From assembly GCF_029873635.1 (NCBI RefSeq), contig NC_080421.1, positions 3,905,629 to 3,969,628 on the forward strand: a stretch of DNA of 64,000 bases, read 5' to 3'. Under the pieces are notes generated by a model. The model saw nothing but the letters and a program-made list of their open reading frames with translations. It had not been told where the DNA came from and did not search any database. Below, in pieces: positions 25,520 to 39,300 of this stretch (within the stretch, counting starts at the first letter, position 1; each line of letters starts with the position of its first letter). Source of the DNA: Malania oleifera. Taxonomy: Eukaryota; Streptophyta; Magnoliopsida; Santalales; Ximeniaceae. The translations under genes and the position numbers were made by a program.

Positions 25520-28330
25520 AGATGGTCATGCTGGTGAAATTATTGGTAAATTGAAGTACTGTTTTTTTTGTAAATCTAAATGTACTAAATTTCGATTTGA
25601 ATCTTGAGAAAGATAAAAAGGAAATATGAAATATGTGTAGGATTTTAATGGAAACGAGTTTCTTATCATCACGGCAAGGGGAAATTAGTTTAGAGATGGA
25701 TTATCTCTCACTTTATATATAATTTAGGTCTAGTGTGAGTCGCTAATCATTGACTAAAAAATGCATTAATTTCTTTACTCAAGAAGGGAATGCTACATTA
25801 CTTTTTGGAGAGTGAATCTAATGTTTTTTAAGAACATCCAATCCAATGATTACTGGTTAATTGAGATTTCTAATTTTTATAAGTTAATGTATTTTTTGGA
25901 GTATCAATGTTGGATCTCAAATTTTGACAAATCTCGTCAAATCCAAGACATGAAACCAAACTCGCAAACATAGAATAAATATTTCAGTTTCAAGTTTTGA
26001 GAGGCACTGGCAAGAGAGGATATGAAATGAAAAAAAGTTCAACTTTATTCTGTTGCATATCCCATGAAAATATATAACAGAAAATAAAGCAAAATATATA
26101 ATAAATAAAAAGGATAAAGAATTAATTTTCATTTTTTTAAACAGTAAACACTTGACTTTCATAATTTCAAATCATATCATAATTAAATTTATTTTTAATA
26201 ATATTTCATATAAAAATATATAATAAATATTTTTTATTTTTTATTTTAAAACAAAAATTCCCCATCTAGGTCAAAATGAAACCTAGATGAAGCTACCAAT
26301 TAATTAGGGACCGGTATCAGAGGGGGAGTTGGTTAATTATGTAGTAATTATGAGACCTTGGTTTTCAAGTCCGTTGACCCATCAAAATCAGTTGCTAAAC
26401 AAACCCACCTCAATCCATGCCGTTGAAGCTTGATTGATACATTAAGAAAAAGAAATGGAGATTGGAGATGGTGGTTGAGTGGGTGAGAGGCAAAATATTG
26501 CAGGAGGGGGCCTCTCAAACCAAACCCCACACTATTCATAATATAAGTGAAAGCCCTATTTATAGGTCTTAAATTAGTAATTTTTTTTTTAAAATGATGA
26601 TCAAAAACCTAAGATGGTCGGGGGCCACTTTGACGTTCGTGAACTAACGACCTCACACGTTAGATCAAACACTGAGTAATTCAAAGGTGACCCACTTAAA
26701 ATTAAGCTTAATTTATTTAGTAGCACTGTCCTTATTTTTTAAATATCACGCTTTTACATACCCACTTATCTACATGATTATACCATACACAAAGTATAAT
26801 AATATGCACAATGTAGCGGTGGGTAAATAAAAAATATGATATTTTGAAGGCAAATATAGTATTTCAGCAATTTGTTAGAGTGTGAGCCATATATAATGGC
26901 TATCGATTATCAAATATATATATATATATATATATTTCAAAGTTTTGCATGTGTAGAGGTAAGTGAAGTAGGCACAAGACTCATAATGAGAAAAAATAAA
27001 ATATTTTTCTTGAATTTAGATAAAATATAATATAAAATTATATTAAATTTCTTTCAAATTCACAAAAATTCAAATATAAGTTATAAAATTCGTGCTTCCA
27101 AATACCATCTTAACAAAAAGGTGGGTTACAACAGTAGATATACCAAGATTTTTTGAAATATTTTTTTAGCTCCAATACATTAATTTCAAACTTTATAGCA
27201 TATATGTGTTTTATAAATGTGCATTTATATATGAGATAGTATATAAGTTTGTTAAGATTTCAGTTGTATATACTAATATCAGTGTACTTTAGAGTTTGAA
27301 ACTTTTCTAAGGTATTGGGTTTGAATAGAGGTAAGAAGGGATATAGGATATATATATATAGTCAAACCAATTAGCCTCCAATTGACAAAACATATATATA
27401 CTTTAGTTGTTATTCTCTTATATTTAGTCTAACTCCATTAGGTTGTAACTTAAAAAATAAGGGATAATGATTAGACAAGATGAAAATTTGTAGCAAATAT
27501 GTAAATTTATAAATGTAACACTCTAACCTGAGTCTACGTCTCTTCTCCTCTACCTGAACCAGACGATAGGGGGACAGGTCTTATCAAACTAATGATTGGT
27601 CCCATAGACCAACACATGTCATTTTTAGTGTGTTTTATTTTCACTCACACACTTCCTAATAAAATTTCCCAAAAGATCACCTATCCTAAAATTATTCCAA
27701 ATCAAGCACGCTTAACCGTGGAATTCTTATAAGAAGACTCTTGAAAAGAAAAGTGCACCTTGTTGATATGGATGGTAACATTTAATCCTTTTAAATCTTT
27801 CTTCCACAGGGTATCACAATAAAGACCAATTCCATTTTATTTTTGTGTCCCAAACAAATCAATCTAATGTTTGATACATTGGAATGAAAAGGTAATTGGA
27901 AAGGATAGAATGGATTGAAAGCTACACAACAAATATGTAAAATTATAAATTTCTTTCTATTCTTACATTCCAAACAAATGATTAGAGAATAACATAGGAA
28001 AATATTTCGTGCATTAGAGGATAGTCCAAAAGAACTCAAAAGAATACATCCCCATGTTTGGAAATGTCTTAAATTTGGAGTTGTATTGGATTCGGATAAG
28101 ATGTACTATTAAAATGTATTGAAATTTGTCCAAATTTACACAAATATGTGTACCTAGACAGCTAGCTAGGTCCAATTAATATATTCAATGCTATGTATAT
28201 AAAAATTATATATGTAGATAGATAGCTATATGGTGGGGAACATCCTTAACCTAAATTTGTGGAAAATGTGTTGTAGCTAACATTTGGTGACACCCAATCT
28301 CTCCTCTAATAATGATGTTAACCATGCACA
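25520..28330. other. AT-rich intergenic DNA, no gene seen
   Basis: Low-complexity AT-rich sequence with short microsatellites (for example TA near 26918). A segment at about 27790-28030 has ATTCCA/TGGAAT arms like small MITEs, but no clean ends. Short open frames at 25917-26162, 26348-26539 and 27791-28039 have no recognisable domain and are not called. Confidence 0.5.
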
Positions 28331-28333
28331 AAG

Positions 28334-28354
28334 AACAACAACAACAACAACAAC

Positions 28355-28416
<62 letters not shown>

Positions 28417-28424
28417 TGATGATA
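28334..28424. repeat. Compound (AAC)n(AAT)n(GAT)n microsatellite
   Basis: About 7 AAC triplets run directly into about 20 AAT triplets, then a few GAT. Confidence 0.95.
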
Positions 28425-28909
28425 AAGGTTTGTATATAGAGTAATTATGAAGCAATTTTAGATAGTTAAAGACAAACAATATTGAAGATATGCATAAATT
28501 ATAGTAAAGTCAACGTTCAATAACAATAATGGTTAATTCTATACAGAGTTACGATATTACATAATCTTTGTTTTATGGTTTGAAACATAAGAAAAGTAGA
28601 TTACTATTTATATCTTGTTATATTTTAAATTCCATTTAAATTGAGTTTTCTAGTCACTTATAATACATTCTTGGTTAGAAGTTTTAATACAAAACTTTCT
28701 AATGAATTAGATTACCCATGGTGACCCAAATGGACCCCAAGGCCCAAAAGCACTAAAGGATTATTTAATTATACAAAATAGCTTTTATTTTATTTTCTAA
28801 AAAAAAAAAAGCATCCTATTTTTTTATATTTTTAAAGTATTCATCCAAAAATTATAAAACATCTTTTATGATTTTTTAAAGTCTCCACATAAATGTTAAA
28901 AAGCTAAAA

Positions 28910-29165
28910 AAAAAAATTAGCAAAAAATATTAACCTCCCCTAAAGTTTGACAAAAAGACACTAAGCTTTCCTCAAATTTCAAATTTTCAAGCTCCCCTTT
29001 TAGTTTTAAGAATTTTAAAAGCCTCCCCTTAGATTTGCCAAAACAAGTTTTTTCTAAGAAAGGTTTGTATCTTTTTGAAAGCCTGTGGTATTTTTAAAAT
29101 TTTAAAAAAAATCTCTTATCTTTTTATCAAATCTCAAAGGAAGTGAATGTCCGCTAAAAAATATC
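28910..29165. mobile_element. MITE-like element, second copy of the 23.3-kb family
   Basis: Matches 23282-23556 in layout: AAAATATTAACCTCCCCTAA, later GGTTTGTATCTTTTTG, CTTATCTTTTTATCAAATCT, ending near GTGAATGTCC. More decayed than the 23-kb copy. Confidence 0.4.
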
Positions 29166-30306
29166 AAAGATACATTTCTTGTAATTCTTCCAAAAAAATT
29201 AATAATAAAAACCACTTTCCGCAAAAGCCCTAAATCCTCTGCATTTATTTCCAATTTTCATGTTGATTATATGATTAAGTATAAAAACAAAAGAGATGAA
29301 AATAATCATCACTTATGGACAATTTCTTCGACCCACTGATTAATGGCCTGATTCCTTTTCACCCATTTTCACATCAACTTTGAGCTGCATTGAATTTGTG
29401 AAGAGTAAATAGAACCAATTGTCTATTTTCTTTCTTTTCTTTCCCCTCTAGCAAACAGGGGATTCTTTTTCACTCACTCTTTCCACTTTTTCCTTATTTC
29501 CCTCCTTTCAAACACAATGTCACATTCTTCTCCTCCCTCTGTTTCCTTTGCAACCAAGAATGCTATTTTGAGAGCATATATTAGCAAAGGAATCAAAACT
29601 TAAGTACAGCACCTGCTAAATCTCTTGGAACCACAGGTATAGCACCTGATATCCTCTACAATTCTAAACTCAGCTTTCTAAAAAAATCCAGGTATGACAA
29701 CACAGGCAGCAAAAGCGATTTTCCACCTCTAGCAGCATTAAAATTGAGGAACCTCATTGCAGTGCTGTGGTTATAAGACTTAAATTCTCATTAGGGGAAA
29801 AAATGATAGTAAATGCAAACCTATAGACCCAAATGTTCTAATCTGCATTTACAAAAAACAATGCCACTATTTTAGCATCACGCATTGACAGACTGACTTA
29901 AGTATTAACCCAGTTGAAACAACAAAGATTCAATCTGACCAATAATTGAATTGTTACATATTTGTTATGATTAATTATGAAGCTAAATCGCTTTATCTTT
30001 CAGCTCGTTCAACTCTTCTCACTGCAAAATGGTCTTCAATTGTGAAGGGAATTGCAGCAAATATATTGAGCCACGAAGCATTCTATTATTGCATGGAGCA
30101 ATATCCAATAAATAGAGGAGCTGATACCCATACCATGGTTATCAAGAAAATGACTGCTTCCCAACAAAGAAGTCTTCAAACAAGCGGATTTTGCGACCTC
30201 TACTTTTTCAACTTCATGACATGAGAGACACTGTCGCCTTGAATGCAATTCTCTGCTGTTCTGCAGTTCACTTCCACCAGATAAAAATCATCATTTGTTG
30301 GAAGGT
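29166..30306. other. 3' flank of MCM10
   Basis: No separate gene recognised. It should include the MCM10 3' UTR next to the stop at 30307. The open frames on the plus strand here (29946-30487) are antisense to the last MCM10 exon or lack support. Confidence 0.4.
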
Positions 30307-33300
30307 TCAGATATCTTCGTCTGAACTTACAAAATCTAGTTCGATCATCTTTTCTGTAGTCAACTTGGTGATTTTCCCTGCTGAATCCTGCACATGCTCA
30401 ATTTTCTTTCTTTTTGTATCCCGTTGTTTTCCAGTGACATCTGAAGGATCTAGTTTCATGGTTGATGATATCCTGAAGAATGGTTGATCGAACCAGTATT
30501 AAGCAGCAAGACACTCATAAACAGCAAATAGAGATTACAAAATCGATGAACTTTGCTTCACCTCTTGCCAGACTTGGGCATTTGTTGGTTTGGCAGTGCA
30601 GATCCTTTATTTGTATTTGTAGGACATGTTTTTCCTGTAATAAATTAAAATTGTCTAAGGGAATGTGATAAAATGAATTCAGCAGTAGCATAGAAGGTAG
30701 GATATGGAACCTGTGATCTCCGTAAGAAATCTTATTCCTTGTGAATGTGTATTTGTTGTGACTTTGCCTGCATTACTGTCCAAATGTTCATTCAAATAAT
30801 ATATTCAGTCTACTAATAATAGTAACTAGAAACCATATCTAATGGCCACTAGCATGAAAATGGGTGCATTCTGTGCATGTGCATATGTGGTGAGAGAGCA
30901 AGACAGAGAGATCTTGTATTAAACGTTTATGATTCAAAAATGCTTCCTCTTTCGAAAGGGGAAAAGGCATATTAAGAAATATGTGAGGCCAATTTGGATT
31001 TGGTTAATGGAAGTGCTGATAAATTGTGATTTTATATTCTATCAAAAACTCAAAGTAGCTTAGGATCTTCATTTCAAGTCACCTCTACTTCCAAGAGGGG
31101 AGTCATTAGAAAGAAAATGTACATAATTTAGCTGGTGAATAGATGTAGGAAAAGCAAAAATAATATGAAATATTTCAACAAATATTATCTTCCCAACAAC
31201 CAAATAGAGCACTTATGAATTGCTCAAGTATTTAAATAAAGTGATCAGTATGAGCAAAGAATAATTAAACCTTAGTGCCTTCTTCAATCCTTCCACAGAC
31301 AACAACTTCACTGGCTTTGCAGGCTTTACTATGTTTGTCCTGTCAACTAGAGGGTCAACCAGATAAATTCCTTCTGACTTGCGAGCACCTCTAAAGGCAG
31401 TTCTTAAGTTACTGAGATTTTTCAAAAAAAAAATGACAGTAATTAAAATGCACAGTTATGAGGAGAAAATCATAAAATATGAAGCAAGTCTTGTGCAAAT
31501 CATAAGCAACAACCACTGGATAGAGATTCAAATGGAGATGAACATTGAAAACCTACCCTCCTGTAAGCTCAGTTCGCGTGGTGGAATACTTTTCAGATGC
31601 TTTCTATATAGAAAATATTAGAAAAAAGAATCCATTAATAAATTGATTCACAATAAATTGTAAAACAATGCGAGTGTAGAGGAGTCATCCTTACCGACTT
31701 ATGGAATTTGCAAAATATCCCACGGCGTCTGAAATATAAAACAACCAGAGTCAGAATATGATGAAATCCTTACCATGACATTGTTTAAAAATTCAAAATA
31801 ATTGAGGGAAAAGGGAGGAGAGTTCTGTAAATTGCTTTCTTCCACAGTAGGATTTGGAATAAACTGGATAAGAATATATAGATGCTATGAAAAATTTTGA
31901 AAACAAACCAAGCAAGGACGTGTTAAGTTTTCATAGCTAGAGTACTTTCAATAACTTCTGAAAATGATTCTTTCCCTTCTCTCTCTTGACCTTTGTCTCT
32001 TTATCAATTTGCAATTTTTATAAATATTTTAGTTAAATATCAAACCACACATGTTAGTTATAGAAACAGGATTCTATTTTTATTCTCAAGCTGCCCTAGA
32101 TGTAATTAATCATCGTGGAGAAACTAGCTTGACAGGTGATCGTGGATTCAAGTTACAAGACAAATTTAACCAAACTGGCTGAAACTCATCTCATTCAACA
32201 TGCCACCTACGTTTATCAGGGACATAAACTTAAGATTAACCTCTCCCAAGAATATCTCATTGGGTTAAAAAGTTCGCATTTTAACATCCAGAAACATCAG
32301 AAGCTTCCATAATGCCATCACAGTAGAATTATTGGACCTTAATATTGAGGTAAAAATCATCAACTTCCAGTAAATTCCTAGCAAAACCTTCTCAGACACT
32401 GGATTCTCAGGTTCATTATTGAAGCAATCTGGAACGGTTAATCAGTGTAGGAGATGAAAGATTAACATGGGACACAAATCAGAATATGGCCAACTGTTTT
32501 CTTAGAGTCTGTCTTCCAATGTCTAAAAGGAGATTGCATGAAGTCAAGATTTGATGCCAAAGATGGTATCATAGCTGCCACTTTCACAGGACAAATTGGA
32601 CCATATGTTCATCGTTAAGACTTAAGGAAACTTTTATGACAGACCATGCATCCTAAAATGTTGATAATTCAGTGCCATTTTGGTCCTAACATGGAAAAAC
32701 ATGGAAAAAAAAGTGGTGATAATTAGAGCAGAATCCCATATTTAGCCATTGGAAATTAACAGAACAAAACAAAGCAGAACATAATATGTTATACTTTTCA
32801 CTAAGATAGCAACAGATTATTCTGTTAGGGAAGAACAATAAGTAAATAGTGTAGCAGTTAAGAACATATAGAAGACCTGCAGTAAGTGCACACACTTTTA
32901 GCTCAAAATAATTACTGAATATTGAGCACCAAGTACACAAGACAAAATTTTTGGTGAAGGACACCCTTAAAACCAAAAATTTAGTCTTTTAGACCAATTT
33001 ACACAGAAAACAACAATTTCAAGTGCATCTTGTTATAACAATCTCAAAATACAATATAGATGGAGTTTCCATAACATACTTATTTATAACTAGTGTACAG
33101 GCCATCCCATCCTTCCTTTTTCCTTTGCAAATCCCATAATCAACCGAAGAGCCCATCTTTAAAACTTGACTAACAGAATAAACACTTAAAGAAAATCCAC
33201 TGCCCTGCAAGGAAAATAATCGAAGTTAAACTTTGGTAAACCTCACAAATTCCAATTAATGTACAATGTTAGAAAATTTCCATAAGAAAGACATTCAACG

Positions 33301-36300
33301 TATTTTATGAACCATGATCAAGTAAAGATGAGGAAAGAAATTCAAAATATACCATACTCTATTTCTGTGGAGACAATCAAACTACGATGCAATTAGCTTT
33401 TCCTTCTATTCCTATTGATCAAATCTTTATCATGTAGAATACTACTTCATCATCTCTCCCCTTACTCTTATGTTTGGCTTAGTAATGGAGATTCTACCAT
33501 ACTTGATTATTAAGTGGTGAGAGGGACCAAGAGCGATTTATATAGAAATCCATAAGTGACTTAATCCATAAAAAAGTTATAAACATATATATGAATTTTC
33601 CCTTCTTTCAAGGCGAATGTACATTTGATTAAATGTGATACATTCCTTAATGATACACTAATTAAGGATATTCATGACTTTGACTAATGCATCTCCATTA
33701 TTTCAATGTATCTTGATTGGGAGGCTCTTTGTTAACCATTGATATACCCAAAATTAGTAGACATACTCATGAGCAAATTCGATTATAAAACTACCATTGA
33801 TATCTCACATAACCATGCTTGAGTTATTTATAACCCCCCGATACGATTACAAAATCACTATTGATATCCTACATAACCGCCCTTAAATTATCTATAACCC
33901 CCTAAACATAATAAATGCTTGTAAATACTAAGTTGAAGGAGGGTCTGCCTCCGCCACTATAAAAAGGGGATCCCAAGAGAAAGTAAGCATCTCATTCTCA
34001 CTCACTCTTCGCTTACTGTCGTAATCTAAATCTCCCATTTCCTAACTTAGGCATCGAAATGATCCCCCGGAGTACAACCTAGATCCTTCAAGCCATTCTT
34101 ATTTGATTCCTTTCAAGTAGTCGTGATTGGAGGACAATTTAACAAAAGTCATACTGTTGTAAATGAACTTGAAATTGCACATCGAAATTTAAACACAACA
34201 ATAATGAAGAATAAACATGGAACACACACACAGTATATCTGAAAGCAAGAACAACAACGCAAAGATTTACATGGTTCGGCAATGCCTACATCCACAGGAG
34301 CAATCGGCAAAGGTTTTCACTATGAAAATGTCAAAATAAACAATACAATACAATTCACAATGATCTTCCTCTCTTCTTCTTCCAGAATATACCCAGAATG
34401 GTATATTTATAAACACTTCAAAGGTTTCCCTCCAAACACCCAACTATATTAACGTTCACATTCAAATTTTGAAATCAATCTCACTACCTCAAGCCAAATA
34501 GTCGATTGATTGGCCCAATCAATTAACTGTTTCTGACAGAATGTAATTGTCTGAATTTTGGATCAAACCATCGACTGATTTGGCCAAATAGTTGACGATT
34601 TGCTGCTGCTCCTTAGCACAAGTGAGTTTCAACTATGTTTTCTTCCTTGTTTATGCACTCCATTAAGTATATGAGCCACAAAAACACAACAATCTCCACC
34701 TTGGCGAGTATACGCCCCTTAAGAGAACCTAAAAACATAGCTCGTTGCTCCACCTTGACCTTGGAACATTAGGTTGGGTCTGTCTCCCTTCTAGCACTTG
34801 GAGACATGAAGTAAGTTCAAGCAATGCTTGAACTTTTCAATAGTAATCGGTTTTGTCAAAATGTTCGTTGCGTTTTTAGATGTGTGAACTATCTCCAATA
34901 CAAGTTCACCTGAAGTAATCAATTCCCGGACCTTGTGGAACCTTACATCAATATACTAGGTTCTAGCATGGTACACTTAATTCTTCGCTTAGATAGCGTT
35001 CTAACTGTCACAACGTAGGATCATGCATATCTGTTTACATGAATTTGGCTTGAATATTTGAGCATGATTATAGAGTATTCAATTGAGTCAATTGTGCTAT
35101 CTTAGTTATTTATTTAGGCACTTCAAGTTCTTTTAAGTGCACGTAAGCTATTGTGGTTTGATGGATGTTAAATGCATACAATCAGAGAACAATCAAACTT
35201 AAGTTGAGACTTAAAACACTTGTAAGTAGTTGAGCCATTCTCATTCCTTAGAGAGGATTTATCATATTTGGTGTTATTATTTTTTTTTTCTATGACATTA
35301 TTTTGTTGCATGGTCTCATTATTTTTCTTATTTGGTTATCTTTTGGGAATGTCATTACATGGTTTGTGGTATGCTTGCTTGATTATACTTAGGAAGTGAT
35401 AAAGGTCAATGTAGGATAAAGTTTGAGTCTTTCAAGCCTACCGTGATTTTATTCATTAGATGCTACTTTGAGCCAAAATGTAAGCCTTTTTTTTTGTTAA
35501 CCTATATATTTTCGTACCCACTCCATATTGGAGTTAAGCCTGAAAGTAATACTTTCCTACCCTTAAAATTTGAGTATCTGCTAGGGGGGATAAATTGTTG
35601 GTTTGAAAAAAAAAAACAAAAGAATGAGAAATTTATTGAGATGGTTTGTATTGTTGCTTGCAAGCTTCATCAATGAAAAAAATAATAATAAAGAAGAAAA
35701 AAAAAAATGAGAAGAAGAATGTGTTGAATTGAAAAGAAATCAGTTGAAAGAAGAGAGTAAATTGTTGAGAAGTGGTGTATATTATACAATTTTTGGAAGA
35801 CCCCTAGTATTTACTTGAATCTATTTTTGAATTCCCTTATCCTTTGTTCTTTTCAACTTAACCCTAGCCCCATTACAACCCTTTCAATTGACCTTTTGAT
35901 CCTAAGTGGGTTTGGTGGAATGATTGGTTGAGTTCCCAATAGATGATATTCTTTCCGTGAAATCAATTTTTTCTTATGCCTTTATTCACATGCATTTACT
36001 CTTTCCATACATTTGAGTGGGCAACCCTTCTAAAATCTTGGAGTGATTCTTCAATGAGTATTATATACCCTTGTGAGATTTGAAGTCAAAACTTTTGTTC
36101 AAGTTGTTCTCGACATTGTATGTATTTGGGTTTGATGGTAAGATGGTTATTGGCTTAACACACACACATGTATTCTAAGTGTTTTGATAAACAAACTTTG
36201 ATAGCACTATTGATCTTTTGAGAATGCCTTATTTTGAGTGTTTGAATATTCTTGCTTAATTTTGCTTCAATTGCTAAGGTCTAGCAATAAGCTGGTTGGG

Positions 36301-39300
36301 GGGTGTGATGAGGCATAAAAGTGCACTCTAAACATTACTTTTTCTTGTTTATTTGCTAATTTATAAGGACAATTTGAATATGTTAGTGGTAAGTTTTTGA
36401 CTTGATCTTCATTTTATAAAAATTTTAATTCTAATGAATTTTCAATGATTTTTATCATATGAATGAAGTTAAAAATATTTGGAAGTCAACCCTTAGCATA
36501 AATGAAGAAGATAAGTCACCTAGATTGGAGGAAAGAATATTGGATATGATATAATCCCGTTTTGGAAGAGTCTCCGCGCACCGTTCAGTATTTTCATCAT
36601 AACTATCTCATCCGATATCGGTTTTGGGCGATTCAAGTTGCGTTGAAAACCTTACATAATGGGCTCCAATTTATCCCGAAATAGCCTTTTGCTAACTCAG
36701 ACTTTTACTAGGTCAAAAGTGGGCTGCAATCCAAGCCCGTCCAAGTCTAAGATTCTTTAGGAGACAGCCTGGGCATGTTTCTGTAATTTAATCATAACTC
36801 TCTCATATGATATTGGATTGACATGATTCAAGTGGCGTTGGAAAGCTTACGAAAAAAGCTACAATTCATTGTGAGATAGTATTTCGCTAATATGGACGTT
36901 TACTGGGTCAAAAGTGAGCCGCAATCCAAGCCCGAAAACCAGAGGATATTTTTCAGCATTTTTTTTTTGTTTATGTTATTCCCTTTTTTAGGGTTTTGAG
37001 AGGGAGATGTATAAGCAAAACATTGTGTGAAGAAAGGGGACGACTGGGGGCTGGGTTTTGTGAAGGTTCTCTTGAGAGTTTATTTTTCTTTCATCTTATG
37101 ATGAGGAACTAATTTCCTAGCCTTGGCTAGGAATGAACTTGATCAAATAAAGGTATTTCAATTTGCTTTTAATCCATAGTGTTGTTCTTCAATGTTTTTA
37201 TATTTTCTATTTATTGTTCATCAATTGTTATTTGTTTTATTTCGCGCTTGAATATTCATAGATTTGAATCTCTTCATGGATTTAGTCATGCTTTTTCCAT
37301 AGAATTGTAAGGATTCATGAATATGTTCAAGACAAACTATTAATTTTGTTACATCACTCTTCTGCTGCGATATTGTCTTTGGATATATTGTTGTCGTTAG
37401 ATTTTGTTAACAAAGTTAATAGCCTTTGAGTTTTTAACGAGATGAATAATATTTAGAAAATTTACTTTTGAATTTATCAAAGATTTGTAATTCTATATCT
37501 TCGGATTGGGGATTTGGGATATGAAATCTCCAATTGAGAAAACCAATGGATTAAAAATAGATTGATTATCTGATTTGTGAGAGGGATTCCTGATGCCTTG
37601 GTTCTTGCAAACTTGATTTTCCATCCACAAAAATAATCTTAATTTTAATTTTTTCTAAAAAGAAGTCATTTTTTTTCCTTAAAAATCATTTACTATTCTT
37701 TTTATTTTTATTTGCCCATTTGTGTTCCTTTTTCCATCTCCCTATGGAATCGACACCCTAAAGTTGTGCTACAACTACCGCATTATTCTTTGAACGTAAT
37801 CAAATTTTGGCGCCATTTCCGAGGAGATGGTACAAGAAGGAACATTGTGAGGAATATATTTTACTGAATTGATTCATCAAGGGCGGTAATCTCGTTCCTC
37901 TCTCTGTTATTTTATTTAGTTTTATTTTTTTTGGTTTAGCAAAGTAGTTTATTTTTATTTTTATTTAAGTGTATGCATAGGTATAGGGACGAATTAGGTA
38001 GATTCGCAAAGAGACTCGACATTGATTCTAATACGGACATTCTCTCTCCGAATCTATTTAATATGCCTCCTGATTCAGACACAACATCCATTGCATCACA
38101 ATCTTCATTCACAATGAGTCATCATGAGGACCAACCCATTAGAACTCTTCAAAAGTATCTCCATCCTACACGCACTACCACACCCTCATGTATCATGCTT
38201 CCACCTAATGTGCTACATTTTGATTTTAAACCAGGGATGATTCCACTTCTCCCCACTTTTTATGGACTTGAAAACGAAAACCCATATGTGCACATTAGGG
38301 AATTTGAAGAGGTAGTTGCAACTTTTCATAATCAACCTAGTACAATGAACGCAATCAGACTTAAATTTAAAAGAAAGAGCAAAGAGTTAGTTGTATTCAT
38401 TGAGACCACGTTCAATTGGGTCATGGGCTGAGATGACTCAAGCATTTTTTCATAAGTATTTTCCACATCACAAAACAAATGCTTTGAAGAGATAAATCTC
38501 AACCTTTGTTCAGAAAGAGAGTGAAACTTTATACCAAGTTTGGGAGAGATTTAAAGAATTGTTAAATTTGTGTCCCCACCATGAGTAAGAGAATTGGCGC
38601 TTAATGAGCTATTTTTATGAGGGACTTACACCTAGAGAGCGCCAATTTGTGGAGATGATGTGTAATGGTGAGTTCTTACAAAATGATCCTAATAAGGCCA
38701 TTGAATATTTGAATGATATAGCAGAAAAAGCCCACACATGGACAATACCTAGTGCTATTGAAAGCACAAATAGGTCACGACCTACAGGAAACTCAAATGG
38801 TGGTGGAATTTACCATCTCAAGGAAGAAGATAACCTAAAGGCTAAGGTTGAGATGCTCACTAGGGAGCTAAAGGTGTTAAAGACTATGGACTTAAAGCCA
38901 ACACATGTGGCTAACCATGCAGAGTCTATTAGACCATGTTTTGTGTGTGGCGAGGTAGATCACCTCGCCCAAGAGCATCCCACATTTGCTGAGATGAGAA
39001 GGATGTATGAGGAACAATGTAACGCCTTAGGTGTGTACAAAAAGCCTTTTACACCTTTCTCTGATACCTATAATCCGTGGTGGCACAATCACCCCAATTT
39101 TAGTTGGAAGTCTGGAAACCAGCCACCTACACAACTCCCTATATCTTATCCTGCACCATATCATGCACCTTCATCTTCTAGGAGTCCTTTACAAGACACT
39201 TTGCATGCTTTTATTGAGGCACAAGGTAAGACTAACCAAAAAGAATCTCTAATTACACAGGTTGTTGAAGAAAATAAGGACATAAAGAGCCAAGTGTCCA

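Noticed and set aside
29946-30487. Plus-strand gene at 30 kb
   Set aside because: It overlaps antisense the last MCM10 exon, whose splice sites and C-terminus are clear.
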